The position numbers were made by a program, and so were the translations under genes. Source: Fluoribacter gormanii (lineage in GTDB: Bacteria > Pseudomonadota > Gammaproteobacteria > Legionellales > Legionellaceae). From it: a stretch of DNA of 64,000 bases. The stretch spans positions 124,001-188,000 of the forward strand of contig NZ_FTNL01000004.1 of the NCBI RefSeq assembly GCF_900156395.1, read 5' to 3'. Below the pieces are notes generated by a model, which did no database searches, was not told where the DNA came from, and saw only the letters and a program-made list of their open reading frames with translations. Shown here piece by piece: positions 27,094-36,961 of the stretch; the first letter of the stretch is position 1, and every line of letters begins with the position of its first letter.

Positions 27094-27121
27094 CAGATTT
27101 TAATTGAGCCAAGTAAACCAA

Positions 27122-28171
27122 TTAGTTCACTATGGAGTCGTATCTTGAACAGTAGTCCAAATCAGATTCTTCTTCCCTTTGTGCGGTAACCGGTTCATTA
27201 CTAAAAAAGGAATCAGAGCACTCTGAAGCTTTTGGAGAAGCTCTATCCTCATTGCGACACTCAAAACCAGATACTAATTCTTGTTCTGTTGATGATATTT
27301 CTATCTGAACTTCCACTTTCTCAGGCTCATCAGTAAACTCACTATGATGAGAGGGCCAATCATGGTTGTAGTTACTAAAGCATTTAGTCGTTGGATCTGT
27401 GCTGGATTGAGCTTCTTGCGGGGTAAAAAATCCTATTAACGAATTAAACATGCGTGTAAACAAACCAGGATTTTCTTCAGTAGAGATCGTTTGAGTTTGT
27501 TCTGGAACTGTTTCGATGCACTCCAAACTTTGCTCTTTAGTTGAATCTGTTCTTGCTATATTTTCACATAGAGAAGCAAAATGACTATTAATGCTGGATG
27601 GTGTCGGAAAGGACAATATGCCATCGGGCCTCTTCATACCACCTGCCTCTAAAATTCTACTTACTGCTTCAGCACAATTAATTACTACAACGGTTGAAAT
27701 TTCAGAATCAATAAGAGCTCTATCAAACACCTTAAAGCCTAACAACATATTGGATGTGGAAGTATTACTGTTTAAAATTGCGGTTGTAGTTTGTGTCATT
27801 GAGCATGGTGTTAAGCTGAAGGAAGCACGGCCTGAATTCATTAATTCCTGTAAGTTATCCATCTCTTCCATAGCCGCATCCATATTCTCTATTTTGTCAG
27901 TAATATCGTAAGTAGCATGAATAGGACTGTCCGAACTAGATTGGGAACTATGATTTACTGCTTTAGTAGGAAAAACGTACATCGATGAAATTGAAAGTGG
28001 TGTTAGTGGGGATAGCTTATCATTTGGATAAACACTAATCAGGCGTGTTTTACCCTCATGAGTAGCTTCTATTGAAACATGGCCGGTACCACCTACTTCT
28101 GGATGCTTGTGATAATTTACCACTACTTTTGAAGTAGTTTTGGAAATTTCGATTTCATTTTTAGTTAGCAT
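27122..28171 (-). CDS. Permuted-papain-like candidate hydrolase with acidic tail, paralogue 3
   Basis: The 349-aa protein has GTGHVSIEA (H31) followed by LISVYP, and VINCAEAVSRILEAGG with C166 in the same place as in paralogue 2. Residues ~210-349 are a Ser/Thr/Glu-rich tail with SPKASECSDSFFSNEP and REEESDLDY near the end, matching paralogue 2. The tail fits a Dot/Icm translocation signal. No signal peptide or membrane segment is visible. Substrate unknown; an acyl- or amide-hydrolase is one possibility for this fold. Confidence 0.65.
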   Translation of the reverse strand: MLTKNEIEISKTTSKVVVNYHKHPEVGGTGHVSIEATHEGKTRLISVYPNDKLSPLTPLSISSMYVFPTKAVNHSSQSSSDSPIHATYDITDKIENMDAAMEEMDNLQELMNSGRASFSLTPCSMTQTTTAILNSNTSTSNMLLGFKVFDRALIDSEISTVVVINCAEAVSRILEAGGMKRPDGILSFPTPSSINSHFASLCENIARTDSTKEQSLECIETVPEQTQTISTEENPGLFTRMFNSLIGFFTPQEAQSSTDPTTKCFSNYNHDWPSHHSEFTDEPEKVEVQIEISSTEQELVSGFECRNEDRASPKASECSDSFFSNEPVTAQREEESDLDYCSRYDSIVN

Positions 28172-28332
28172 AACACACCATGATTAATATAGGGGCATGA
28201 TGTATTATAAGAAATCAATATTAAGGTAGTATTAAGTACGGTAAAAGGTATTACTGAAAAATCAAGAAAATGGATTTCCTCACCACACTACTATAAGATC
28301 AATTTCTATTGAGACCAGGGAGTTGGTTCATC

Positions 28333-28853
28333 ATGAACAATACAAAAATGATTGCGGCTATTTGTATAGGCAACGCCATGGAGTGGTACGACTTTATGAT
28401 TTATAACTTCATGCTGCTTTTTATTGCACAAACATTTTTCCCCAGTCATAACTCGATTACCTCGTTGCTTACCTCCATGGCGAGCTCAGTGTTGCCCTTG
28501 TAATTCGACCTGTTGGTGGAATGTTATTGGGCGTCTGGGCAGATCGGCATGGACACCATAAAGCATTGTTATTACTTAGGTACTTTAGTTTTGGTTGAAG
28601 GTATCTTGGGTTTATTGATTGGTGCCTTTTTTGGAGTAATAACAGCAGTTCTTACAGAGCTATTCCCCGCTGAAATTCGCTCTACCTGTTTAGCCATAAG
28701 CTATAATGGGGCGGTTATGCTCTTTGGTGGCTTTGCTCCTTTTATTATTACTGCATTAATCGAACAGAGTAAAAACCAATGGTTTTTACATATTATTTAA
28801 TGATTGCAATAAGTCTAAGCTTTGTTGCTGCTTTGTATATTGCCAAAACATAG
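28333..28853 (+). pseudogene. Broken MFS transporter of the metabolite:H+ symporter (ProP-like) type
   Basis: The first frame starts with MNNTKMIAAICIGNAMEWYDF, the usual opening of this MFS subgroup, and stops near 28503. A second frame has ELFPAEIRSTCLAISYNG, found near the C-terminal third of the same proteins. A further frameshift near 28790 leads to a last short segment ending at TAG 28851. The large middle part is deleted, so the gene is dead. Confidence 0.8.
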
Positions 28854-28944
28854 AAGTATTATGACTACACGAGAATAGTTAACGAAACTCATAGCTCCGT
28901 CGGAAAAATTTCGCGTAATTAGTACAGTTCATGAGTTATCCGTA

Positions 28945-30474
28945 TTATTCGCCGATGATAGAGGCAGATGATGAATTATTTTGTTTCAATAAAAATATGA
29001 ATGGTAACATAATGATAAAACTCCACATGATAAATGTGAATGTATTGATATAAGAGACCATTAAAGATTGTTTATTCAGCTCATTCAACAATAAGGCTAC
29101 AGCTTGTGGATCTGTGACTTTAAGATGCCAAGGACGTAGGTATTCCATTATTGCTGGATTGTAAGGGTGAATAGAACCACCGATTTGATTCCATGCCATT
29201 TGAGTGTGTCGACTTAAAAACGTGATAGTAATAGAAATCCCAACTGAAGAACCTATGGTGCGCAATAGACTGAACAATCCAGCTGCTTCAGCACGAGTAG
29301 AAACTGGTAAAGTTGAAAATGCAACAGAGGACAATGGAACGAAAATCAAGCCTAGCCCAAATCCTTGAAGTATTAATGGCCAAATGAGCCAGGATAGACT
29401 TACATCTTGAGAATAATGAGTCGTGATATAAATCCCTGCAGCACTCAATAACACTCCTATCGAAATTAACCATCGAGATTGAATTTGATTAATCAACTTA
29501 CCAACAATCATCATACTGAACATACTGGCTATTCCGCGAGGAGCCATAATTAATCCCGCTAGTAAAACGGGATAATTGAGTAAGCCTTGTAACATCTGGG
29601 GCTGGATAACCATCGTTCCATACATACCTAATCCTAGAACGGAGAGTAATATACTCGAAAGAACAAAATTACGGTCTTGAAAAATAGCAAGGTCAAAAAG
29701 AGCATTAGTTTTATTTTTTATACTGTATACTACGAATCCACACAAACTGATAAGACCTAAAAATGCAGCAGTTCGAATATCTAAAGCTGCAAACCAATCC
29801 ATCTGATTCCCGCGGTCGAGAACATATTGAATGCAGCCCACCGCTAAAGTAATGAGTATCATGCCAATCCAATCCATCTTGCGTTCCTTTTTAAGAGTAT
29901 CAGGAACAAAATGGGATACCAACAGCGCCGCAGCGATTCCAAATGGTATATTGACATAAAATGTCCATCGCCAACTGGCAATCTCTGTAAGATAACCACC
30001 AAGTGAGGGGCCTAGGATAGGTCCTACCATCACTCCCATGCCCCAAATGGCCATAGCTTTACCACGTTCGTTATCCGGAAAAATATCGGTCAATATGGCT
30101 TGGGATAAAGGAACTAACCCGGCCCCAAAAATACCTTGAAGCAATCTGAAAACGACCATTTGCACGATAGAGGTTGCCGCACCACATAGAGCAGAGGTGA
30201 TGGTAAATCCGATAATGGATAAAAGAAGATAAACTTTTCGGCCAAACCTATCCGTAAAATAGCCAGTTAAAGGCATGAAAATGGCGGATGCTACCAAATA
30301 ACTGGTTAAAGTCCAGGTTATTTCATCAGGACTAGTTCCCAATGAACCCTGAATATGAGGCAGTGCGACATTGACAATGGTCGTGTCTAATACTTGCATC
30401 AATGTAGCAGCCATGATGGCGATGGTTATTATCCAGCGTCGTGAGGCTGGTAACGTGTCTGCTGGTTGATTCAT
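28945..30474 (-). CDS. emrB: EmrB/QacA-type (DHA2) drug efflux transporter
   Basis: The 509-aa inner-membrane protein has about 14 predicted helices and the DHA2 signatures LDTTIVNVALPHIQGSLG in helix 1, the loop GYFTDRFGRK, and motif C (GPILGPSLGG). With EmrA and an outer-membrane factor it forms a tripartite pump that exports hydrophobic drugs using the proton gradient. The start overlaps the emrA stop by 4 bp. Confidence 0.92.
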   Translation of the reverse strand: MNQPADTLPASRRWIITIAIMAATLMQVLDTTIVNVALPHIQGSLGTSPDEITWTLTSYLVASAIFMPLTGYFTDRFGRKVYLLLSIIGFTITSALCGAATSIVQMVVFRLLQGIFGAGLVPLSQAILTDIFPDNERGKAMAIWGMGVMVGPILGPSLGGYLTEIASWRWTFYVNIPFGIAAALLVSHFVPDTLKKERKMDWIGMILITLAVGCIQYVLDRGNQMDWFAALDIRTAAFLGLISLCGFVVYSIKNKTNALFDLAIFQDRNFVLSSILLSVLGLGMYGTMVIQPQMLQGLLNYPVLLAGLIMAPRGIASMFSMMIVGKLINQIQSRWLISIGVLLSAAGIYITTHYSQDVSLSWLIWPLILQGFGLGLIFVPLSSVAFSTLPVSTRAEAAGLFSLLRTIGSSVGISITITFLSRHTQMAWNQIGGSIHPYNPAIMEYLRPWHLKVTDPQAVALLLNELNKQSLMVSYINTFTFIMWSFIIMLPFIFLLKQNNSSSASIIGE

Positions 30475-31403
30475 GAGATTTTACTCACTTGATCTCGCTG
30501 CGTGGATTGTAAGTCTACAGTTACCTTGGCAGAGGTCCCCAGTCGTAAAGGATATTGTGAGTCTGGTTTTGTGATTTGAATACGGACGGGGACACGTTGT
30601 GTTACTTTGACCCAGTTTCCAGTGGCATTCTGAGGCGGCATTAATGAAAACGCCGTTCCGCTTCCACCGCTTATACTACTCACAATCCCCGTAAATTGTT
30701 TATGAGGGTACATATCAATTTTAATCGTTGCTCGTTGATTTTTTTTGATATGCTCAAGTTCAGTTTCTTTAAAATTTGCATCGACCCAAAAGGTGCTGTT
30801 ATCAATTATCGCAAACAGTGGTTGGTTTTCTGAAACTACATTTCCTATCCTAAGAGACAGGTTGCTAACCAAGCCGCTAGTTGGTGCAACCACATGTGAA
30901 TAAGATAGTCTCATTTTTGCTTCTTTGAGTTTGGCTTCTGAAAGTTTTAGGGCCGCTTTGGCGCTTTTAAGTTTAGCTTTTACATCATCTCCCGCTTGAA
31001 GAGACATTACTTCGTTTCTGACTAGCTCTTTGGTCCTAATTGATGTCGATTGAGCATGTTGTAGATTGGTTTTATCAATTAGATATTGTGCCTCAGCCTG
31101 TTCCACTGCCACTTCAAAAGGAGTAGGGTCTAACTCAAACAGCATTTGACCTTTTTTAACAAATTGATTGTTATCCACATAGAGGTGTTTTACCTGACCG
31201 GTTACACGCGATGCAATCTGTACTATATTGCCATTGATATAGGCATCTTCTGTGCTGACGTATTGTTGTGAAATGAACCAGAAATATATAACGGCCAATG
31301 TCATCAATGTCACGCCGCTTGCGATTAGAAAACGTTTCCATTCAAGTGTTCTGCTGCGCAACCGATGTGTTATCGATTTTTTGATGATTCTTGAGTTACT
31401 CAT
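30471..31403 (-). CDS. emrA: EmrA-type membrane fusion protein (HlyD family)
   Basis: The periplasmic adaptor of the EmrAB-type pump. It has one N-terminal membrane helix (FLIASGVTLMTLAVIYFWF), the biotinyl-lipoyl-like halves (YINGNIVQIASRVTGQVKHL and LSYSHVVAPTSGLVSNL) around a coiled-coil hairpin, and a beta-barrel with NATGNWVKVTQRVPVRI, a hallmark of EmrA. ATG 31403, with GAGGAA upstream, is preferred over 31445. It overlaps marR by 8 bp. Confidence 0.92.
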   Translation of the reverse strand: MSNSRIIKKSITHRLRSRTLEWKRFLIASGVTLMTLAVIYFWFISQQYVSTEDAYINGNIVQIASRVTGQVKHLYVDNNQFVKKGQMLFELDPTPFEVAVEQAEAQYLIDKTNLQHAQSTSIRTKELVRNEVMSLQAGDDVKAKLKSAKAALKLSEAKLKEAKMRLSYSHVVAPTSGLVSNLSLRIGNVVSENQPLFAIIDNSTFWVDANFKETELEHIKKNQRATIKIDMYPHKQFTGIVSSISGGSGTAFSLMPPQNATGNWVKVTQRVPVRIQITKPDSQYPLRLGTSAKVTVDLQSTQRDQVSKIS

Positions 31404-31824
31404 AAGATTCCTCGGCGGTTTTCTTAATTTTTTGTAGTGTGGCAATACAGGCCTCTAATTCTGCTTCAGACAAAGAGGCGAGTAATTCTTTAGACAATTC
31501 ATCTGCAGTGCTTCGTATCTGCCCAAGAGTCAATGTTGCTTTTTCAGTAAGGCAGATCACTTTGACTCGGCGATCGTAGGTTGCATCTTGTCGAATGACC
31601 CATCCTTCTTTAGTCAGGCGGTCAATTAAACCAACAACAGTCGGTGCTTCAAGACCTAATTTTTTAGCAAGCTGAATTTGGGTTAGAGGAGAAGTCTCAA
31701 TAGAGAGAAAAACTAAAGCACGCCACTTTGCCTGGCTCAGCCCCAATGGTCTTAAGCGCTTATCAAGTAAGTTTCGCCAAGCTGCTGCAGTTTCATAGAG
31801 TACCATAGGGAAATTTTTCATCAT
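31396..31824 (-). CDS. MarR-family regulator of the efflux operon
   Basis: The 142-aa protein has the MarR winged helix: LTQIQLAKKLGLEAPTVVGLIDRLTKEGWV as HTH and recognition helix, and the wing DATYDRRVKVICLTEKA. Such regulators usually repress their own efflux genes until a drug binds. It sits inside the operon, after the outer-membrane factor gene and overlapping emrA. No clear palindromic operator was found upstream. Confidence 0.9.
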   Translation of the reverse strand: MMKNFPMVLYETAAAWRNLLDKRLRPLGLSQAKWRALVFLSIETSPLTQIQLAKKLGLEAPTVVGLIDRLTKEGWVIRQDATYDRRVKVICLTEKATLTLGQIRSTADELSKELLASLSEAELEACIATLQKIKKTAEESYE

Positions 31825-31971
31825 TCTTAACCTGTTCGTAATTTCATGATTCGCTTTAAGTTATAAAATGCCTTGAAGCAAATAAATATCAATTGTGTGT
31901 ACCAAAAAGTTCTCATTTTCAGAATACATTTTATCCTTGTCTCTATAATTCATATAAGTGATTATTCGTTT

Positions 31972-33396
31972 TTAAGGATGGAGTCCCCCACCCAATGCAA
32001 GATACAATTGAATCGTATCTTGATATCTTTGTGCCTGGGCATTGACATAGCCCAAGCGCGATTGAGCATACAATCGCTCTGCATCGAGGACTTCTAAAAC
32101 ACCTACCACGCCCGCAGTAAAACTTAACCTTGCTATACGAAGAGATTCTTTAGCGGTTAACATGGCTCTTTTTTGTAATGCAAGCTCTTCTGCATCATGT
32201 TTTAAGGCATTCAATAAATTGGTCACCTGATAAAATGCTTTAAGTACAACTTCTTGATACTGTGCAAAAGCAGATTGATATGCATGGACAGAGGCACGGC
32301 GTTGGGCACGCAGTGTTCCTCCAGAAAAAAAGGGAGTTGTAAAATTACTCAAAAGGCTCCATGCATTAGGGGATATACTTGATGGTGCTCCGGGAATTAC
32401 TCCTTCCTGTAAAAGTGTGGCAGATAGAGTAATGTTAGGATAAAGACGCGCCGTAGCAATTCCAATATCGGCACTGGCCGCATGCAGACTGGCTTCGGCA
32501 GCAAGAATATCCGGTCTTTTATGGGCAAGCTCTGATGGGAGCTCTAATGGTAGTTTTTTAGGTAATGTAAAGTCTTTTAAATGAAAAATTAAAGAGTGTG
32601 GATGGGTGGGGATCACTCCCAAAAGAACATTAAGCGCATTTTGTGCAACATGTAATTGTTGGTAGAGAGCAGGCAATAAAGCTTCATCATTTGTTAACTG
32701 GCTTTGCGCACTTAAAACATCACTACGAGAAGAAGAACCCACGCTAAATGATTTTTGAATCAACTGTAAATTTTTCTTGTCATCTTGGATGATATCCTTA
32801 AGGACATCAATTCGTGCCTTAATCGTAGCAATGCTTAAAGACGTTGTTGCAATGTTACCCGTCAAGGTTAGAAATGCTGCATCCAACTCATGTTGTTGAT
32901 ATAAAGCCAATGCTTTTTGTTTTTCAATCGTTCTGCGTGTTCCACCAAAGACATCGAGGGTATAAGAAGCGTTAGGGCCTATTTGATAATAGGAAAAAGG
33001 TTCAATTCTGAGATTAACAGGTCCGAATGTGGCAGGCCCATATTGTTGTCTTCCAATACTCGCATTGAGACCTGCTTGAGGCCATAAATGTCCTTGGGAG
33101 GCTGTAACCAACTCTTTGGCTTGTGCTAAAGACTCTCTCATGGCGGCTAGAGAATAATTCTTCTTGATGCCTTGCTCCATGAGGTGGTTTAGTACTACTG
33201 AATGAAATTCCTTCCACCAGGTTAGTGATATTTTTTTATCCAGGTCTATGCGTTGATTCCCAAATTGAGTTGTCGATTTAGAAGAATATGATTGGTTAAT
33301 TATTGGCGAGGGGCTTACAAAGTCAGGTCCAACAGCACATGAACATAAGATGATTGTCCCGATGAGTCCAATCAACTTTTGATAAGTAGGTCTCAT
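31972..33396 (-). CDS. NodT/OprM-type outer-membrane efflux lipoprotein
   Basis: The protein opens MRPTYQKLIGLIGTIILCSC with a lipobox (LCSC) followed by AVGPDF, the classic start of NodT-type outer-membrane factors. The body has the two expected TolC-like repeats with coiled-coil helices, including RPDILAAEASLHAASADIGIATARLYP. ATG 33396 follows AGGGGAAG and replaces the upstream ATG at 33426. It provides the outer-membrane exit channel for EmrAB and is the first gene of the operon (147 bp before marR). Confidence 0.92.
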   Translation of the reverse strand: MRPTYQKLIGLIGTIILCSCAVGPDFVSPSPIINQSYSSKSTTQFGNQRIDLDKKISLTWWKEFHSVVLNHLMEQGIKKNYSLAAMRESLAQAKELVTASQGHLWPQAGLNASIGRQQYGPATFGPVNLRIEPFSYYQIGPNASYTLDVFGGTRRTIEKQKALALYQQHELDAAFLTLTGNIATTSLSIATIKARIDVLKDIIQDDKKNLQLIQKSFSVGSSSRSDVLSAQSQLTNDEALLPALYQQLHVAQNALNVLLGVIPTHPHSLIFHLKDFTLPKKLPLELPSELAHKRPDILAAEASLHAASADIGIATARLYPNITLSATLLQEGVIPGAPSSISPNAWSLLSNFTTPFFSGGTLRAQRRASVHAYQSAFAQYQEVVLKAFYQVTNLLNALKHDAEELALQKRAMLTAKESLRIARLSFTAGVVGVLEVLDAERLYAQSRLGYVNAQAQRYQDTIQLYLALGGGLHP

Positions 33397-33985
33397 ATAC
33401 TTCCCCTTTTCAATCTGGAAAAACAACGAATAGGTAGTAGGTTAGGGTGAGCGAGTATTGTCTCAGCGATTCTTATAGGTATGTTAATCATTACTTGACA
33501 TATCTTATCTGAGGCTTCAAAGGGGATAACGCATTGCGAGAGAATTAGAGAATTCTTAGCAATAAATAAGAGAAAAAAACTCCGCCAAAACGATTGGTTA
33601 CAATGGGCTCTCTTTGAATTTATATCCGCCTCAAAGGGCCAGCCAAGGCTTTTTTCATAACATAACTGCCAGTAAAGCTTCATTTGAAAACCAGTTAACA
33701 ACTTAATAATTAGCATGCTAACATAACTTGAGATTAAACGATAGAGGATGAAAGTAGTCGAGGATTTTTGCGAAAATGAGGATTTGCAGCATAGTGTTTA
33801 ACCGAATCAATAATCATCACTGATCACCTTGTTTCTAGTGGCTATATCACAAGCAATTATATAGTACCCACGTGTCCATGAAAGCCAAAAGGTATTCGAT
33901 GAGGTAATTAAGGTAGTGACAGGAGGTCTAGTTAATAATTATTAATTATCCATAAAGTACTATAATTATCTGTGTGAGGTTAATT
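33397..33985. other. Intergenic region upstream of the efflux operon
   Basis: About 590 bp. A minus-strand frame of 107 codons (33393-33716) overlaps the start of the outer-membrane factor gene and has no recognisable family or ribosome site; I treat it as spurious. No clear promoter or repeat was seen. Confidence 0.5.
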
Positions 33986-35080
33986 ATGTACATAGATCCG
34001 ATTGATGATGATGTTATTTCTTATAAATACGCGCCGTTCTATGCTGAGTGCGATCCAAGAAACGTGATTAATATAGATTCAAGGGAAGCCCATGGAATTT
34101 TCACCTCTGGCATGACTGAATGCGTATCATTTGCTTTCTTTGTCAAGGACAGCAATGAAGTTAAGCGTCTCTCTATGATCCATTTTCCAGGAGGCATTAC
34201 AAGTTATACTTTAGATTCGCAAGTGGGAAAAGAAGTTATCGCTGCAATGGTGGCTAATGCGCCTAAAGATGCTGAAATTGAAGCAGTAATAGGATTTAAC
34301 AGCTCACATTATCCAAACGGCTTGTTTGATGATGAAGAAATTTTAGAAGTTCTTGATAAACAACTTACTGAAATGGGATTCCAGCTCACTAATCTGCAAC
34401 TTTGTGCAGGGAATGGGCGAAATTTAGATGAGTCAGGCTTCAGCTTCGGTATAAATTTTAACGGTAAATATGGCGAATTTATAAATTGCCATGGTCTAGT
34501 TGCAAAAGGGGAATTAAATTCAAAAGAGGCTTGTATAAATTACAGTGATACCCCCACAAACCTCTCTCAACTGACCTATTTGCTTAATTGGGTGCGTATA
34601 CGCGGAGATAAGCAACGATGGGAAGAATTACAGAAGGACATACAACGTCTAGAAGAAATCCATTTCGATAAAGACTTTTCCCAAGTAAAGCAAATGTCTT
34701 TTAAATTGGCAAGGGAGGAAATTCCACTTAATAATCCGGCCCAATTGAAAGATATGATGCTAAGAGCGCGCGAAGGAGAAAACAAGGAGTTATGGAAACA
34801 AATAAAAACAGCTATAGTGCAAGAGATCGAACAAGGCACTGATAAATATGCATCCTTATTGAAATATAAAGCAATTTTAAAGTTACAACTTGTAAAAAAC
34901 ACTTTAAATCAATACGAAAGAAGTTTTTTTAGTAGAACGTTCCAGCAAGGAGAGCCAACCCATTGGCGACAAGTAAAAAAATATGATTCAGGAGGAGCAA
35001 CCTCTGGCGCACAAGAGTCCACATCAATCGATTCTCAATCAGAGGATTCAGAAACATCTAATACCTTCAAAAGAGTTTGA
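33986..35080 (+). CDS. Unknown protein with CNF/CheD-like Cys-His pair, effector candidate
   Basis: ATG 33986 follows GAGG and gives 364 aa. The N-terminal part has SGMTECVSFAFF (C46) and, 20 residues later, LSMIHFPGG (H66). A Cys at the end of a Gly/Ser-rich turn and a His about 20 residues on recalls the glutamine deamidases CheD and CNF1, but the rest of those folds cannot be confirmed by eye. Residues ~180-335 look helical and charged. The tail is Ser/Glu-rich (ESTSIDSQSEDSETSNTF), as in many Dot/Icm substrates. No signal peptide. Confidence 0.5.
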   Translation: MYIDPIDDDVISYKYAPFYAECDPRNVINIDSREAHGIFTSGMTECVSFAFFVKDSNEVKRLSMIHFPGGITSYTLDSQVGKEVIAAMVANAPKDAEIEAVIGFNSSHYPNGLFDDEEILEVLDKQLTEMGFQLTNLQLCAGNGRNLDESGFSFGINFNGKYGEFINCHGLVAKGELNSKEACINYSDTPTNLSQLTYLLNWVRIRGDKQRWEELQKDIQRLEEIHFDKDFSQVKQMSFKLAREEIPLNNPAQLKDMMLRAREGENKELWKQIKTAIVQEIEQGTDKYASLLKYKAILKLQLVKNTLNQYERSFFSRTFQQGEPTHWRQVKKYDSGGATSGAQESTSIDSQSEDSETSNTFKRV

Positions 35081-35242
35081 ACAAGCTAATTTTTATATCT
35101 AGCATAAGCAAACAAAAGAGGAGGGGCGACTTAATCAACAATAACCCTTTAATAAGGCTTATTAATGTGATTTTCAGTCTTAATTGAATCCACACCAGAC
35201 TTGAAAAAAGCAATGGAAAAAAAGGAATCTATATAATAGTTT

Positions 35243-35794
35243 CTAATGAGTTTTCATTATTTTAGTATCTATATTTTTTAATTTACCAAGCAAAGTCAAT
35301 GCGGCTGATAATGCTATATCTTCCTCTGGTCGAAAATCCATTGCAACAGCAAATCCTATATGATCTTCTTCAGGTAGAGTTAATTCTTTGTTCAAAATTG
35401 GCCTAACTTTATCAATCAGTGCCTGCATTGCAATATCATCTATTGATGTAAAATGCGTTTTTCTATTAGTTAGCATTTTTCCCAACGTTATATGTAGTGC
35501 ATATTTCAATAAATATAGAGCATCTTCTTGCGCTTGATCTAGGTGACTTAACTGAATCAGCCCCGCTTCATTATATAAATGGGTAAATTCATATAACTCA
35601 GGTGAAAAATCATGGTTAAAAATATCTGATTGCTGCACATGTCTCGCTTTACATCTAAAGAAAAAAAGAACAGTTTTTTTTTCCTGCAATTCCGTAATTT
35701 TAAAACATCCTTGAAAAATAAAAGGGGCTTCCCACACAGCAACTAACAAAAGGGTTTCAACATTAATGCCGGTAAACTTCATTTTATTTGACAT
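35243..35794 (-). CDS. Hypothetical protein, 183 aa
   Basis: I do not recognise a family. The protein is soluble, with mixed alpha/beta composition, a Cys/Phe-rich stretch near residues 40-50 (TVLFFFRCKA) and a C-terminal half rich in Leu and acidic residues. The codon use fits the neighbours. The ATG at 35794 has only a distant Shine-Dalgarno-like TTAGGAA. It stands alone between two accessory genes. Confidence 0.5.
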   Translation of the reverse strand: MSNKMKFTGINVETLLLVAVWEAPFIFQGCFKITELQEKKTVLFFFRCKARHVQQSDIFNHDFSPELYEFTHLYNEAGLIQLSHLDQAQEDALYLLKYALHITLGKMLTNRKTHFTSIDDIAMQALIDKVRPILNKELTLPEEDHIGFAVAMDFRPEEDIALSAALTLLGKLKNIDTKIMKTH

Positions 35795-35902
35795 AATACA
35801 CCAAATTCCTAATTCGATTGATTAGCTGATAGCATTATAGGCAAAAATGATTTGGTCTGCTCTAACTTTTCAGTAACATTTAGTGATCTTAATTGACCGA
35901 CT

Positions 35903-36007
35903 TTATTTTGCTCTTGCTTTTGTAACAGCGGCTTTTCGTTTTAAAATAAGATGTATTGCGTCTAATTTTAAATAAGCCTGTTCTAAAATATCATGGGTAT
36001 TATGAAT
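35903..36007 (-). pseudogene. Short coding-like relic
   Basis: The minus strand reads IHNTHDILEQAYLKLDAIHL, then 14 more residues and a TAA at 35903-35905, with a helical, coding-like composition. An in-frame TAA lies directly before it and no start codon exists. It may be the last piece of a lost gene. The rest of the 340-bp gap (35795-36133) shows nothing. Confidence 0.3.
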
Positions 36008-36133
36008 TTAATCAATAGTTTATAAAAATAAACTAAATCTTGGGGTGATGTACCGATAATATTCTCGTTCAAAACTGTTCTCATCCCATTATCTGATCAC
36101 ATATTTATTTTTGAGAATTATTCCTTTATACAA

Positions 36134-36952
36134 TCATGACAGAGGAAAAGCTGAGTTTAATGTAACCATATTCATGTCCAACCCCATTGCATATGGAAGT
36201 GCGACAATCTCTTTATTTGCAAGTACTCGATATAAAATAGTTGTGCATAAAGATGCGGCTGCAAATGAACCCGCAGAAAGCTGTGATGCCGGGCATGGTT
36301 TATTCTCGGCCATCAGATCAAATACATTAATTAAATTAGTAGACACCTCATCAGGAAGATGGGGCTTGATTCGATAAATAAGCTGTTTAAAGTAATAGGC
36401 ATATTCCATGGGCTCCGCATTGTCCACACAAGAAATATTGAAAATTTCTTTAAACCAGTTTTTTGTCTGATTTGAAGCGGGTATATAAAAAGCAATTGCT
36501 CCCCACCCAGCACTAAGCGAGCTTATAACAGGTTTACTTTGTAAATAGCATTGTTGGTAGAGTGCAACGAGTCCTTTTACACTCAAGAAATCAATTGTAT
36601 CTATAATAATATCCGCACTTCCGACAAGTTTTTGAGCATTTTCTTCTGAAACAGGTTCAATGATACATTCAACTTGAATCTCGGGATTTATCAATTGCAT
36701 CCTTATTTTTAAGCGTTCAGATTTAAAATGACCAATATCAGTGTAAATATAGTTTTGACGATTTAAATTGTGGACATCAATTGTGTCGTGATCGACCAAT
36801 ATAAAATTGGAGCATCCCAATCGTACGAGTGCTTCTGCAATATAACTACCTAGACCACAACCCGCAATTAATATTTTTACTTCACTTATTTTTTTTTGAA
36901 TATCATTATCTATATATCCATAATTTCTTGAAAACATCTCAGAATTAGACAT
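36134..36952 (-). CDS. E1-like (ThiF/MoeB/HesA family) adenylating protein
   Basis: The 272-aa protein has the E1 adenylation core: Rossmann loop LIAGCGLGSYIAEALVRLG, ILVDHDTIDVHNLNRQN (Asp for ATP/Mg, Arg and Asn), the Lys in GHFKSERLK and the Asp of DIIIDTIDF. The CxxC zinc pairs of MoeB/ThiF are not seen, and the catalytic Cys is uncertain (SCVDNAE is one candidate). It lies 9 bp after the acyltransferase gene. E1-like proteins adenylate a C-terminal Gly or a small substrate; no partner ubiquitin-like protein is visible nearby. Confidence 0.85.
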   Translation of the reverse strand: MSNSEMFSRNYGYIDNDIQKKISEVKILIAGCGLGSYIAEALVRLGCSNFILVDHDTIDVHNLNRQNYIYTDIGHFKSERLKIRMQLINPEIQVECIIEPVSEENAQKLVGSADIIIDTIDFLSVKGLVALYQQCYLQSKPVISSLSAGWGAIAFYIPASNQTKNWFKEIFNISCVDNAEPMEYAYYFKQLIYRIKPHLPDEVSTNLINVFDLMAENKPCPASQLSAGSFAAASLCTTILYRVLANKEIVALPYAMGLDMNMVTLNSAFPLS

Positions 36953-36961
36953 GTAAATCTC

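Noticed and set aside
33393..33716. Minus-strand frame of 107 codons upstream of the outer-membrane factor gene
   Set aside because: It overlaps the start and ribosome site of that gene, has no good start signal of its own and an odd Trp/Cys/Phe-rich composition with no family resemblance.
36111..36377. Plus-strand frame of 88 codons
   Set aside because: It is antisense to the 3' end of the E1-like gene, whose motifs are unambiguous.
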